Of a stretch of 64,000 nucleotides of DNA, positions 25,824-34,897 are shown piece after piece. The stretch spans positions 62,001-126,000 of the forward strand of contig CAAFEY010000023.1 of NCBI GenBank assembly GCA_900761995.1. The letters run 5' to 3'. Origin of the DNA: an uncultured Collinsella sp. (GTDB lineage: Bacteria > Actinomycetota > Coriobacteriia > Coriobacteriales > Coriobacteriaceae). The notes below the pieces were generated by a model, which saw only the letters and a list, made by a program, of their open reading frames with translations, did no database searches and had not been told where the DNA came from. Position numbers and translations under genes: made by a program. Position 1 is the stretch's first letter. Every line of letters starts with the position of its first letter.

Positions 25824-26477
25824 CTACTTGTCGCCTGTTGCCGCCTTGGCCTCATTGAGGTAGCTATAGAAGCTGTACTTGGAGATGCCAAAGAACTCGC
25901 AGGCGCGCTCGCTCGACTTGGAAATGAGGAAGGCGCCGCGACGGTCGAGGTAGCCAATGGCACGAATGCGCTCGTCTTTGGTCATGAGTGCCGCGGGCTT
26001 GCCCACAAACTGTTCGCACTCGTGCAGCAGGTCCTCGAGCAGGTCGCCGATGTTTTTGGTAATGGGCTCGGGCTCGGTGTAGCCCGTGCCGCCGGTGCCG
26101 GTAAAGGCGTCGAGCGAACGCTCAAAAGCCTTCATAAGCGTAATGTCAAAGTTGATGCCCAAAATGCCGACGGGCTTGCCCTCATCGTTGCGGATAAAGA
26201 TGGTCGAGGACTTGAGCAGCTTGCCATCGGCGGTTTTGGTGAGGTACGGCTCGCGGTCGTGCACGACGGCGGTGCCCTCGTGCATGGATTCAAGCACAAT
26301 ATGGCTGGGGCCGTCACCCAGTTTGCGCCCGCTGACGTGGCCGTTTTCGATCACTACGATGGAGCGGTCCACGTCCTCGGTCTCCAGGTCGTGGACGACG
26401 ACTTCGCAGTTGGGGCCAAATTGGAGCGCCAGGCCGTGTGCAAGGCGCTTGTAGAACTCAATCTGTGCGGGGGTCAT
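25824..26477 (-). CDS. YheO/DauR-type transcriptional regulator
   Basis: 217-residue regulator. An N-terminal YheO-like PAS domain (about 5-120: CEVVVHDLE, SIVVIENGHVSGR, GILGINFDIT) is followed by a C-terminal HTH_22-type helix-turn-helix (about 165-212: RGAFLISKSSERACEFFGISKYSFYSYL region). DauR relatives control D-amino-acid or amino-acid catabolism genes. It is divergent from dpaL across 277 bp that contain two identical-architecture palindromes, so it probably controls dpaL and the following purine genes, sensing a small ligand via the PAS domain. Confidence 0.82.
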   Translation of the reverse strand: MTPAQIEFYKRLAHGLALQFGPNCEVVVHDLETEDVDRSIVVIENGHVSGRKLGDGPSHIVLESMHEGTAVVHDREPYLTKTADGKLLKSSTIFIRNDEGKPVGILGINFDITLMKAFERSLDAFTGTGGTGYTEPEPITKNIGDLLEDLLHECEQFVGKPAALMTKDERIRAIGYLDRRGAFLISKSSERACEFFGISKYSFYSYLNEAKAATGDK

Positions 26478-26596
26478 GGGTGCCTTCCTAAAAATTAGTT
26501 TGGGCTCACTGTGCCATAAACCCCACTTGTTCGCAAATAACGAAAGCGTCGCCGTGTTATGTGACCGTTCGGCGGCGAAAAGGTACCGATTACGGC

Positions 26597-26611
26597 AACA
26601 AACAATTTGTT
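26597..26611. promoter_or_regulatory. candidate operator 1
   Basis: AACAAA-CAA-TTTGTT is a perfect 6-bp dyad with a 3-bp centre. The same architecture recurs 51 bp downstream. Confidence 0.6.
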
Positions 26612-26647
26612 AGGTTTTCCAATCAAAAAGTGTGATAGAACAGTGCT

Positions 26648-26662
26648 AACAAACTTTTTGTT
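26648..26662. promoter_or_regulatory. candidate operator 2
   Basis: AACAAA-CTT-TTTGTT is a second copy of the dyad, on the same 6-3-6 plan, between the regulator and dpaL. Confidence 0.6.
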
Positions 26663-26754
26663 TGGCATCCACATAAAAGTTCAGCCGTGTGAATGGGATC
26701 GGGCTGAAACGCGTATGCGGGGGCCGGCAAGAGAGAACTTAAGGAGTTCACCGT

Positions 26755-27969
26755 ATGGCCGATAAGATCCAGTGGGCGGGCAACACGATGCCCAAGAGCG
26801 ATGACAAGCACTTGGGAATCATGAGCCTCGACCACGTGAAGAAGGCCCGCGCCTTCCACCAGTCGTTCCCCCAGTACACCGTCACTCCGCTTGCCCGCCT
26901 GGATGGCCAGGCCGCGCGCCTGGGCCTGTCCAACCTGTGCGTTAAGGACGAGAGCTATCGCTTTGGCCTCAACGCCTTTAAGGTCCTGGGCGGTTCGTTT
27001 GCCATGGCCAACTACATTGCCGACGAGACCGGCAAGGACGTTGCCGAGTGCACCTTCGATTACCTGACCTCCGATCAGCTTGCCAAGGACTTTGGCCAGG
27101 CCACCTTCTTTACCGCCACCGACGGCAACCATGGCCGCGGCGTGGCATGGGCTGCCAACAAGCTGGGCCAGAAGGCCGTCGTGCACATGCCCAAGGGTTC
27201 CACCAAGCCCCGCTTTGATAACATCGCCGCCGAGGGCGCCACGGTGACCATCGAAGAGGTCAACTACGACGAGTGCGTGCGCATGGCCGCTGCCGAGGCT
27301 GACGCCTGCGAGCGCGGCGTCATCGTTCAGGACACCGCCTGGGAGGGCTACGAGAAGATCCCGTCTTGGATCATGGAGGGCTACGGCACCATGGCTTCCG
27401 AGGCTGCCGAGCAGCTGCGCGAGATGGCCATCAACCGCCCGACGCACGTGTTTGTCCAGGCTGGCGTGGGTTCGCTCGCCGGCGCCGTGGTGGGCTACTT
27501 CACCAACCTGTATCCCGATAACCCGCCCACCTTCGTCGTGGTCGAGTGCGCGCCTGCCGCCTGCCTGTACAAGGGCGCTGCCGCCGGCGACGGCGATCCG
27601 CGCATCGTGGACGGTGACATGCCCTCCATCATGGCCGGCCTGTGCTGCGGCGAGCCCAACATTCTGGGCTGGGATATCCTGCGCAACCACACCACCGCCT
27701 TCGTGTCCTGCCCCGACTGGGTCACCGCTCGCGGCATGCGCACTCTGGGCGCTCCCGAGAAGGGCGACCCGCGCGTCATCTCTGGCGAGTCCGGCGCTGT
27801 GACCACCGGTCTGGTCGAGACCCTCATGCTCGACCCCGAGTACGCCGAGCTCAAGGAGCTCATCGGCCTGGACAAGACGAGTTCCGTGCTCTGCTTCTCC
27901 ACGGAAGGCGACACGGACCCCGACCAGTATCGCCGCATTGTTTGGGAAGGCGAGTATCCCACCTGCTAG
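26755..27969 (+). CDS. dpaL: 2,3-diaminopropionate ammonia-lyase
   Basis: 404-residue PLP enzyme (YgeX) that splits 2,3-diaminopropionate to pyruvate and ammonia. The PLP lysine lies in RFGLNAFKVLGG (about K76), and the phosphate-binding loop is VFVQAGVGSLAGAVVGY. Length and motifs fit the family well. AAGGAGT precedes the ATG. It is the first gene of the second half of the purine locus and yields pyruvate and ammonia as end products of the nitrogen-rich intermediates. Control by the divergent YheO/DauR-like gene is likely. Confidence 0.95.
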   Translation: MADKIQWAGNTMPKSDDKHLGIMSLDHVKKARAFHQSFPQYTVTPLARLDGQAARLGLSNLCVKDESYRFGLNAFKVLGGSFAMANYIADETGKDVAECTFDYLTSDQLAKDFGQATFFTATDGNHGRGVAWAANKLGQKAVVHMPKGSTKPRFDNIAAEGATVTIEEVNYDECVRMAAAEADACERGVIVQDTAWEGYEKIPSWIMEGYGTMASEAAEQLREMAINRPTHVFVQAGVGSLAGAVVGYFTNLYPDNPPTFVVVECAPAACLYKGAAAGDGDPRIVDGDMPSIMAGLCCGEPNILGWDILRNHTTAFVSCPDWVTARGMRTLGAPEKGDPRVISGESGAVTTGLVETLMLDPEYAELKELIGLDKTSSVLCFSTEGDTDPDQYRRIVWEGEYPTC

Positions 27970-27978
27970 CAGGATGAC

Positions 27979-28095
27979 CTGTCCGGAGGCAGCCGGAGGA
28001 CTTTACTCCCTGCTCGGACAGTCCTGCTCGCACGGAGAGCACATTAAGTGCTCTCTGGCTCGTGCGGAACTCGCGACGGAGCAAACATATGCTCC
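27979..28095 (+). promoter_or_regulatory. structured leader of three hairpins before ygeY
   Basis: CTGTCCG (27979-27985)/CGGACAG (28015-28021), then CGCACG/CGTGCG (28029-28034, 28061-28066) enclosing GAGAGCAC/GTGCTCTC (28035-28042, 28048-28055), then GGAGCA/TGCTCC (28078-28083, 28090-28095). No T-tract follows any of them. It could be an mRNA-processing region or an undescribed RNA regulator. Confidence 0.45.
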
Positions 28096-28206
28096 GCCGC
28101 CCTACGTTTACTTGCTTGCCGGGTGCTCGACCTCACGCTGCTTGGCACAAGTGATCTATCTGAAATATCTACCTGTAGGTAAACCCTTGTAGAAAGGTTG
28201 ACTGTT

Positions 28207-29592
28207 ATGGCTAAAGAACTCGATTTCGACGCTATCAAGGCTGCTGCTGAGTCTCATCGTGCTGATATGACTCGCTTCCTGCGCGCCATGATCTCTCACC
28301 CCTCTGAGTCCTGCGAGGAGGGTGAGGTTGTCGCTTGCATCAAGGCCGAGATGGAGAGCCTTGGCTATGACGAGGTCAAGGTCGACGGCCTGGGCAACGT
28401 TATGGGCTTTATGGGCGAGGGCGACAAGATCATCGCCATCGACTCCCACATCGACACCGTCGGTATCGGCAACATCGAGAACTGGGACGCCGATCCCTAT
28501 GAGGGCTACGAGACCGACGAGATCATCTACGGCCGCGGCGGCTCCGACCAGGAGGGTGGCATGGCTTCTGCTACCTACGCTGCCAAGATGATGAAGGACA
28601 TGGGCCTCATCCCCGAGGGCTACAAGATCATGGTCGTCGGCACCGTCCAGGAAGAGGACTGCGACGGCATGTGCTGGCAGTACATCTACAACAAGGACGG
28701 CATTAAGCCCGAGTTCGTCATTTCCACCGAGCCCACCGACGGCGGCATCTATCGCGGTCACCGCGGCCGCATGGAGATCCGCGTCGACGTTCACGGCACC
28801 TCCTGCCACGGCTCCGCTCCCGACCGCGGCGACAACGCCATTTACAAGATGGCCGACATCATCGCCGACGTCCGCGCCCTCAACAACAACGGCTGCGACG
28901 AGTCGACCGACATCAAGGGCCTCGTCAAGATGCTCGACCCCAAGTACAACCCCGAGCACTTCGAGGATGCCCGCTTCCTGGGCCGCGGCACCTGCACCGT
29001 CAGCCAGATCTTCTACACCAGCCCCAGCCGCTGCGCTGTCGCTGACTCCTGCGCCATCTCCATCGACCGTCGCATGACCGCCGGCGAGACCTGGGAGTCC
29101 TGCCTGGACGAGATCCGCAACCTGCCGGCCGCCAAGAAGTACGGCGACGACGTGAAGGTCTCCATGTACATGTACGACCGTCCGTCCTGGACCGGCGAGG
29201 TCTACGAGACCGAGGCTTACTTCCCCACGTGGATCAACAAGGAGACCGCTCCGCACGTCAAGGCCCTCGTCGACGCCCACAAGGCCATGTTCGGTGACGA
29301 GCGCATCGGCTGCGAGCCCAGCATGGACAAGCGCACCGGTCGTCCGCTGTGCGACAAGTGGACCTTCTCCACGAACTGCGTTTCCATCCAGGGCCGCTAT
29401 GGCATCCCCTGCGTCGGCTTCGGCCCGGGTGCCGAGTCTCAGGCTCACGCCCCCAACGAGGTCACCTACAAGGACGACCTGGTCACCGCTGCCGCCATGT
29501 ATGTGGCTGCCCTGAACCTCTACGATCCGAGCCAGGCCGATGGCGACGCCACCGTGTTCCGCGCCGGTCTGACCAACAACAAGATCGATTAG
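28207..29592 (+). CDS. ygeY: YgeY-family selenium-metabolism hydrolase (M20 peptidase fold)
   Basis: 461-residue zinc hydrolase of the M20 family named for its place in selenium/purine clusters. Metal-site motifs are [11 protein letters not shown] (H-x-D), [10 protein letters not shown] (bridging Asp) and QEEDCDG (Glu-Glu). The ATG at 28207 has AGAAAGG 8 nt upstream; the upstream TTG lies too close to it. It probably cleaves an amide or carbamoyl intermediate of urate breakdown. It belongs to the dpaL-ygeY-ygeW run. Confidence 0.92.
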   Translation: MAKELDFDAIKAAAESHRADMTRFLRAMISHPSESCEEGEVVACIKAEMESLGYDEVKVDGLGNVMGFMGEGDKIIAIDSHIDTVGIGNIENWDADPYEGYETDEIIYGRGGSDQEGGMASATYAAKMMKDMGLIPEGYKIMVVGTVQEEDCDGMCWQYIYNKDGIKPEFVISTEPTDGGIYRGHRGRMEIRVDVHGTSCHGSAPDRGDNAIYKMADIIADVRALNNNGCDESTDIKGLVKMLDPKYNPEHFEDARFLGRGTCTVSQIFYTSPSRCAVADSCAISIDRRMTAGETWESCLDEIRNLPAAKKYGDDVKVSMYMYDRPSWTGEVYETEAYFPTWINKETAPHVKALVDAHKAMFGDERIGCEPSMDKRTGRPLCDKWTFSTNCVSIQGRYGIPCVGFGPGAESQAHAPNEVTYKDDLVTAAAMYVAALNLYDPSQADGDATVFRAGLTNNKID

Positions 29593-29614
29593 TCCCATTC
29601 CTCGATCTTGTTGA

Positions 29615-29639
29615 GCCGGGGACAGCTCGTGTCCCCGGC
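29615..29639 (+). other. 10-bp perfect hairpin after ygeY
   Basis: GCCGGGGACA and TGTCCCCGGC enclose GCTCG. There is no T-tract. The 200-bp gap to ygeW holds nothing else clear. Confidence 0.55.
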
Positions 29640-29793
29640 ACCCCCTGTTGACTTGGGGCCCGCGGTCGTTATCTCCCATGCTTCCTCAACGGTAGCGGGT
29701 CCTCGTCATAGTGCTCTGCATGTTCTAGCCACACGCGCATGCCGGAGCACATCTACTCATTGCGATCGTTTCACCTTTAGAAAGGACATTTAC

Positions 29794-30996
29794 ATGGACG
29801 CCAAGTTTACCGAGCTCGTCGAGCAGCTGAACGGCCTCGATTTTAAGGGCATGTACGGCAGCGACTTCCTGCACACCTGGGATAAGACCACCGATGAGCT
29901 CAAGGCGCTCTACATCGTCGCCGACGCCCTGCGCGAGCTGCGCGAGAACAACGTTTCGTCCAAGATCTTCGATTCGGGTCTGGCCGTCTCCCTGTTCCGT
30001 GACAACTCCACCCGTACGCGCTTCTCCTTCTCTAAGGCAGCCAGCCTGCTCGGTCTTGAGCTGCAGGACCTGGACGAGAAGAAGTCCCAGATCGCTCACG
30101 GCGAGACCGTCCGCGAGACCGCTACCATGATCTCCTTCATGGCCGACGTCATCGGCATCCGCGACGACATGTACATCGGCAAGGGCGACGCCTACATGGC
30201 CGAGGTCTCCGAGTCTGTCCAGCAGGCCTACGAGGACGGCGTTCTGGATCACCGTCCCACGCTCATCTCCCTGCAGTCCGACTCCGATCACCCCACGCAG
30301 TCCTCTGCCGACATGCTCTACCTCATCAACGAGTTTGGCGGCCTCGAGAACCTCAAGGGCAAGAAGGTTGCCGTTACCTGGGCCTACTCGCCCTCTTACG
30401 GCAAGCCGCTGTCCTGCCCGCAGTCACTGATCAGCCTGCTGCCCCGTTTTGGCATGGACGTCACCCTGGCCCACCCCGAGGGCTACGACCTCATGCCCGA
30501 GGTCGTCGAGCGCGCCAAGGGCTATGCCGCCGAGTCCGGCACCACCTTTAAGCAGGTCAACACCATGGCCGAGGCCTTCGAGGGCGCCGACATCGTGATC
30601 CCCAAGAGCTGGGCTCCGTTTGCCGCCATGGAGAAGCGCACCAACCTGTACGCCGAGGGCGACGACGCCGGCATCGCTGCGCTCGAGAAGGAGCTGCTCG
30701 CCCAGAACGCCACCCATCAGGACTGGTGCTCCACGACCGAGCTCATGGAGAAGACCGCCAACGGCCAGGACACCATCTTTATGCATCCGCTGCCCGCCGA
30801 CATCTCCGGTGTCTCCTGCGAGCACGGCGAGGTCAACGCCGACGTCTTCGACATGCACCGCGTGGGCATGTACAAGGAGGCCAGCTACAAGCCGTACGCC
30901 ATCGCAGCCATGATGTTCCTGCAGAAGGTTGCCGATCCCGCCGCTACCCTCAAGGCCCTCGACGAGCGCAACACCGCCCGTTGGTTCCAGGCCTAA
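29794..30996 (+). CDS. ygeW: YgeW, knotted carbamoyltransferase
   Basis: 400-residue member of the aspartate/ornithine carbamoyltransferase superfamily. The carbamoyl-phosphate-binding motif is DNSTRTRFSF (STRTR near residue 72). DHPTQSSADML (HPxQ) and MHPLPAD are also present. The YgeW type has a trefoil knot and is proposed to act on a ureido/allantoin-derived substrate, releasing carbamoyl phosphate for ATP. The ATG at 29794 follows AGAAAGGA; the longer frame has no ribosome-binding site. A terminator-like hairpin lies 24 bp downstream. Confidence 0.93.
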   Translation: MDAKFTELVEQLNGLDFKGMYGSDFLHTWDKTTDELKALYIVADALRELRENNVSSKIFDSGLAVSLFRDNSTRTRFSFSKAASLLGLELQDLDEKKSQIAHGETVRETATMISFMADVIGIRDDMYIGKGDAYMAEVSESVQQAYEDGVLDHRPTLISLQSDSDHPTQSSADMLYLINEFGGLENLKGKKVAVTWAYSPSYGKPLSCPQSLISLLPRFGMDVTLAHPEGYDLMPEVVERAKGYAAESGTTFKQVNTMAEAFEGADIVIPKSWAPFAAMEKRTNLYAEGDDAGIAALEKELLAQNATHQDWCSTTELMEKTANGQDTIFMHPLPADISGVSCEHGEVNADVFDMHRVGMYKEASYKPYAIAAMMFLQKVADPAATLKALDERNTARWFQA

Positions 30997-31020
30997 AGCT
31001 GGGTTGAGGTAAGCCATGTA

Positions 31021-31058
31021 AAGGGGGCGCTCTGCCAACCGGCGGGGTGCCCCTTTTT
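31021..31058 (+). terminator. terminator after ygeW
   Basis: An AAGGGG...CCCCTT stem with an imperfect inner part, followed by T5, lies 24 bp after ygeW. Confidence 0.55.
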
Positions 31059-31146
31059 GCATCGTGGGCGTGCGGGATAAGCGCTTTCGATGTAGATGCC
31101 CCGCGACGCGAGTTATGGGTACGATGGTTTCAGGGGAGGTATCGCC

Positions 31147-31761
31147 ATGAAACTTGGTTGCGTCATTATGGCTTCGGGCGAGGGCAAGCGGTTTGGCTCT
31201 AACAAGATGCTTGTCGATATCTATGGCGAGCCGCTGATTGCCCGGACCATTGATTCGGTTCCCCGGGGCTTTGACGTTGTGGTTTCGACGCGTTGGCCCG
31301 AGGTCGCTCAGATTTGTGATGACAAGCATTGCCCGTGCGTGCTGCACGATGGCGAGCTGCGCAGCGAAAGCGTCCGTGCGGGCCTTTCGTGGGGAGTCGA
31401 ACGCAACTGGAAAGGTTGCCTCTTTTTGCCGGGCGACCAGCCGCTCGTGAGTTCGGATTCTTTTGAGGCTATGGTTCGTGCATTTGACGAGCGTGGCCGC
31501 AAGCATCCGGTGCGTCTTGCGTGCAACGGTGAGCCTTCGAGCCCGGTGCTCTTTCCGGCGGAACTGTTCGATGCACTTATGTGTCTTGAGGGTAAGGACG
31601 GCGGCGGTTCGATCCTCAAGGACCGTACCGACGTGGTGCTGGTCGAGGCGCGTGCCTACGAGCTGTGGGACGTCGATACCGTCAAGGGACAGCGACGCAT
31701 AACGGAGCATATCGCCGCCTGCTCGTATTTTGATCGCGTGGCCAACTGCATCAATCAATAA
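31147..31761 (+). CDS. MocA-like nucleotidyltransferase (molybdenum cofactor cytidylyl transfer)
   Basis: 204-residue NTP-transferase. The nucleotide-binding signature is IMASGEGKRFGSNKML (residues 7-22), a diverged form of the GxGxRxGxxK loop. The metal-binding region is FLPGDQPLVSS, and a substrate loop has SSPVLFPAELF. MocA-type enzymes attach CMP to molybdopterin for the xanthine-dehydrogenase family, which fits xdhD in this locus. The start is set at 31147 with GGGAGG upstream. It is 9 bp before hyuA. Confidence 0.82.
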   Translation: MKLGCVIMASGEGKRFGSNKMLVDIYGEPLIARTIDSVPRGFDVVVSTRWPEVAQICDDKHCPCVLHDGELRSESVRAGLSWGVERNWKGCLFLPGDQPLVSSDSFEAMVRAFDERGRKHPVRLACNGEPSSPVLFPAELFDALMCLEGKDGGGSILKDRTDVVLVEARAYELWDVDTVKGQRRITEHIAACSYFDRVANCINQ

Positions 31762-31770
31762 GGAGCAATT

Positions 31771-33138
31771 ATGATCATCATCAAAAACGGCGCACTCGTG
31801 ACGCCCCAGGGGCTTCGCCGCGCCGATCTTGCCATGGAGGGCGATAAGATTGTGCGGATTGCCACGGCAATCGAGCCGGGCGAGGGCGATACCGTCGAGG
31901 ATGCCGCGGGCTGCTGGGTGTTCCCCGGCTTTATCGACGGCCACACGCACATGCAGTGCTGGACCGGCATGGATTGGACAGCCGATAGCTTTGAGACCGG
32001 CACGCGCGCGGCTGCCTGCGGCGGCACGACGACCATTGTGGACTACGCGACGGCCGATCGCGGCGTGACCATGCCCGATGCCTTGGTCGAGTGGCATCAT
32101 CGCGCCGACGGCACCTGCACCGCCAACTATGCCTTCCATATGGCGCTTGCCGAGTGGAATGAGCGCAACCGCGCCGATCTTTCGGCCATGCGCGAGGCGG
32201 GCGTGTCGTCGTTTAAGACCTACTTTGCCTACGACCATCTGCGCCTGGACGATGCCGAGACGCTCGAGGTGCTGGAGGAGCTCAAGCGCGTGGGCGGTAT
32301 CCTGTGCGTGCATTGCGAGAACGGCACGTTGGTCAACGCGCTGCAGAAGCGCGTGTTTGAGCAGGGTATCCACGGGCCCGAGGGCCATGCGCTCAGCCGT
32401 CCGGACGTGTGTGAGGCCGAGGCCGTGAGCCGCCTGCTGTATCTGGCGCACTTGGCCGGGGACGCTCCGGTCAACGTGGTGCACCTTTCGACCAAGCTGG
32501 GGCTCGAGGCCATTCGCGCTGCCAAATCGCGCGGGCAGAAGAACATCTATGTCGAGACATGCCCTCAGTATCTGATGCTCGACGACACCTGCTATCTGGA
32601 GCAGGGCGAGGACGGCTTTGCGGGCGCCAAGTACGTGATGAGTCCGCCGCTGCGCCATGCCGGCGACCGTGCGGCACTGCGCGAGGCGCTTGTGGCCGGC
32701 GAGATCGATACGATTGCGACCGACCACTGTAGCTTTAACCTGCACGGGCAAAAGGACCGCGGGCGCGACGACTTCCGCGCGATTCCCAACGGCGGACCCG
32801 GCGTGGAGCATCGCCCCGTCGCGATCGCTACGAGCTTTGAGGGACAGCTGGGTCCCGAGGATCTGTGCCGCCTGATGAGCGAGAACCCGGCGCGCGTCTT
32901 TGGCATGTATCCGCACAAGGGCTGTCTTGCCGAGGGCGCCGATGCCGACGTGTGCGTGTGGGATCCCAAGGCGCGCTGGACGATTAGCGCCGCGACGCAG
33001 CATCAGGCCGTGGACTACACGCCGCTCGAGGGCTTTGAGGCGCACGGCCGCGCCAAGGCCGTGTTTGTGAACGGTGTACTGGCTGCGCTCGACGGCGAGC
33101 CCACCGGAGCCCAACCCGGCCGCTACGTCCCCCGCTAA
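31771..33138 (+). CDS. hyuA: dihydropyrimidinase/hydantoinase
   Basis: 455-residue cyclic-amidohydrolase. DGHTHMQCW (HxH), a carboxylated-lysine motif SSFKTYFAYDH, LCVHCENG, VVHLSTK and TDHCSFN supply a two-metal centre. It opens a purine-derived ring or hydantoin. It sits between the MocA-like gene and a 67-bp palindromic element. Close to YgeZ of enteric bacteria. GGAGCAAT precedes the ATG. Confidence 0.92.
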   Translation: MIIIKNGALVTPQGLRRADLAMEGDKIVRIATAIEPGEGDTVEDAAGCWVFPGFIDGHTHMQCWTGMDWTADSFETGTRAAACGGTTTIVDYATADRGVTMPDALVEWHHRADGTCTANYAFHMALAEWNERNRADLSAMREAGVSSFKTYFAYDHLRLDDAETLEVLEELKRVGGILCVHCENGTLVNALQKRVFEQGIHGPEGHALSRPDVCEAEAVSRLLYLAHLAGDAPVNVVHLSTKLGLEAIRAAKSRGQKNIYVETCPQYLMLDDTCYLEQGEDGFAGAKYVMSPPLRHAGDRAALREALVAGEIDTIATDHCSFNLHGQKDRGRDDFRAIPNGGPGVEHRPVAIATSFEGQLGPEDLCRLMSENPARVFGMYPHKGCLAEGADADVCVWDPKARWTISAATQHQAVDYTPLEGFEAHGRAKAVFVNGVLAALDGEPTGAQPGRYVPR

Positions 33139-33164
33139 CAGGAAGGATGCCGGATTCCCTTCGC

Positions 33165-33231
33165 AGTTGCGGTGAAATAGTTCCTGTTTAGCCGCCAAAT
33201 AGGCCGTTTCAGGAACTATTCCACCGCAACT
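33165..33231. repeat. 67-bp palindromic element, copy 1
   Basis: A 22-bp arm starting AGTTGCGGTGAAATAG (33165-33186) is matched by its complement at 33210-33231 with one mismatch, leaving a 23-bp centre. A second copy of exactly the same length lies at 35959-36025. Confidence 0.9.
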
Positions 33232-33256
33232 TATATGTCTGGTGGGGCAGCGCCGG

Positions 33257-33991
33257 CTATTTGAGGCTGCTGGCGACGATGGGGCGGCCGAGGGCGGCCT
33301 CGAAGCGGTCGGCCATCGTGGGGTCGCTGAGCGTGTCGGTTTGGTTGAGCATGACGCGTGCGGTGCTGAGTCCCAGCGCCTGCATCTCGGCATTGAGCAC
33401 CTGGGCGACGCGCTCTGGGGTGGCAGCGTCGGTGGGCTCGCAGCCGCAGCGCTCGCAGAAGAGCTCAGGGCGGTGGACAACCTCGGCGACGGGCTTGCCC
33501 AGCCCCGAGGCGCCGACGACCCAGACAACGTTTGCCGTGGCGGCGGGAATTACCGGCTCCCAGGCGGCATGCGCCTTGAGCGGGAGTCGCTTGCTGCCAT
33601 CTGCCTCGGCCAACACATAGTCAAAGCGCTGCGCCAGCTGGTCGATCGGCTCAGCGGGGGCGGAGAGCTTGCCTGTCTCCGGGTCCAAAACACCCGCCTG
33701 GCAGATGCTTCCGCGGCTCATGCCAGCGCATACCTTGCAGGTGCAGCCGGGGGTATGCGCGGCACCCGGCTTCCAAGGCGCGGCATCCAGGCGACGGTTC
33801 GACCCGTCCCACGGAACGCCGGCGACGGGAAACATGTGCGTGGTGGTACAGAGGAGCACGCGGCCGCCAGTGCGCATGAGCTCGAGACCCAGCGTCTTCA
33901 GCAGCGTCGACTTGCCGCCACTGCCGATAATCGCGGTAATGCCCGGCTCGATCCTGAGCGCAGAGGCAAGATTGCCGCTAACCGTTTCCAT
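33257..33991 (-). CDS. yqeC: YqeC, selenium-cofactor biosynthesis protein
   Basis: 244-residue putative ATP-binding protein of the YqeC family that co-occurs with selenium-dependent molybdenum hydroxylases. A P-loop-like IIGSGGKSTLLKTLG (residues 18-32) is followed by TTTHMFPV. An internal CNxxC-like cysteine pair (CTCKVCAG) is near residue 82 and a further CERCGCEP near 180. It is convergent on hyuA and divergent from yqeB. Role in the labile selenium cofactor is inferred from genomic association. Confidence 0.85.
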   Translation of the reverse strand: METVSGNLASALRIEPGITAIIGSGGKSTLLKTLGLELMRTGGRVLLCTTTHMFPVAGVPWDGSNRRLDAAPWKPGAAHTPGCTCKVCAGMSRGSICQAGVLDPETGKLSAPAEPIDQLAQRFDYVLAEADGSKRLPLKAHAAWEPVIPAATANVVWVVGASGLGKPVAEVVHRPELFCERCGCEPTDAATPERVAQVLNAEMQALGLSTARVMLNQTDTLSDPTMADRFEAALGRPIVASSLK

Positions 33992-34093
33992 CTGTTCACC
34001 GCCGTATAATACTGTGATAATAAATAATCATCAGAGTAGCGGTCGGACCGCTTTTGCTCTGCTCAAACCGTAGCACAGGGAGGTGCCCCGGGA

Positions 34094-34888
34094 ATGCTCG
34101 TTTATGTTCGCGGCGCCGGTGATATCGCCACGGGTGTCGCTGCCCGTTTGGTGCGCGCCGGCGTGTCGGTCGTTATGGCGGATATCGCGGTTCCCACGTG
34201 CATCCGTCGCACAATCAGTTTTTGCGAGGCCATTCGCTTGGGCGAGGTCGAGGTCGAAGGCATTCGCGCTCGCTTGGCGCAGACGCCGGCTGAGGCGCTC
34301 GAGATTACCCAAGCGGGAGACGTCGCCGTTGTGGTGGACCCTCAGGCCAAGATGCTTGATGAGCTTAAACCCGCGGCTGTGGTCGACGCGATTTTGGCTA
34401 AGCGCAACTTGGGCACCACGCGCGACATGGCGCCTGCCGTCATCGCTGTGGGGCCGGGCTTTACCGCGCCGGTCGATTGCGACGCCGTGGTCGAGACCAT
34501 GCGCGGGCATTTTCTCGGCCGTGTCATTACCCAAGGTTCGCCCCAGCCCAACACGGGCGTGCCGGGCATTATCGCCGGCTATGGCAAGGAACGTGTTATC
34601 CACAGCCCCGCCGCCGGCGTGTTTAGGTCCGACCATGTGATCGGCGACATCGTGAGCGCCGGAGACGTGATTGGCTACGCGGGCGATATGCCCATGTGCA
34701 CGCAGATCGATGGCTGTCTGCGCGGGCTTTTGGCGAACGGCGTGCAGGTGACTGAGGGCTTTAAATGCGCCGATGTCGATCCGCGCGGCGATGCCAGCTA
34801 TATCAACTACATTTCGGACAAAGCGACGTCGGTCGGCGGCGGCGTGCTCGAGGCACTCGCTATGCTCACCGATGTCTTTAGAGGATAG
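34094..34888 (+). CDS. yqeB: YqeB, selenium-dependent molybdenum cofactor biosynthesis protein
   Basis: 264-residue Rossmann-like protein. The N-terminus is YVRGAGDIATGVAARLVRAG; later parts have DMAPAVIAVGPGF and GYAGDMPMCTQIDG. It matches the YqeB family, a marker for selenium-dependent hydroxylases. AGGGAGG lies 10 nt before the ATG. It is divergent from yqeC and 9 bp before the xdhC-family gene, so the three form a cofactor-maturation unit. Confidence 0.9.
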   Translation: MLVYVRGAGDIATGVAARLVRAGVSVVMADIAVPTCIRRTISFCEAIRLGEVEVEGIRARLAQTPAEALEITQAGDVAVVVDPQAKMLDELKPAAVVDAILAKRNLGTTRDMAPAVIAVGPGFTAPVDCDAVVETMRGHFLGRVITQGSPQPNTGVPGIIAGYGKERVIHSPAAGVFRSDHVIGDIVSAGDVIGYAGDMPMCTQIDGCLRGLLANGVQVTEGFKCADVDPRGDASYINYISDKATSVGGGVLEALAMLTDVFRG

Positions 34889-34897
34889 AAGGCGGCA

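Larger units (their letters stand above)
26478..26754. promoter_or_regulatory. divergent control region between the regulator and dpaL
   Basis: 277 bp, AT-richer than its flanks. It carries two AACAAA-N3-TTTGTT palindromes (listed separately) and a possible plus-strand promoter (TTGTTA near 26608, overlapping the first palindrome, with TGTGATAG about 17-20 bp later). AAGGAGT precedes dpaL. Confidence 0.5.

Noticed and set aside
28156..29679. 507-aa minus-strand ORF
   Set aside because: Antisense to ygeY, which has full family motifs; the ORF is Val/Gly/Leu/Asp-rich shadow sequence.
30424..33528. 1034-aa minus-strand ORF
   Set aside because: It lies antisense to ygeW, the MocA-like gene and hyuA; it has biased composition (Ala/Arg/His/Leu/Gly) from high-GC codon mirroring and no ribosome-binding site.
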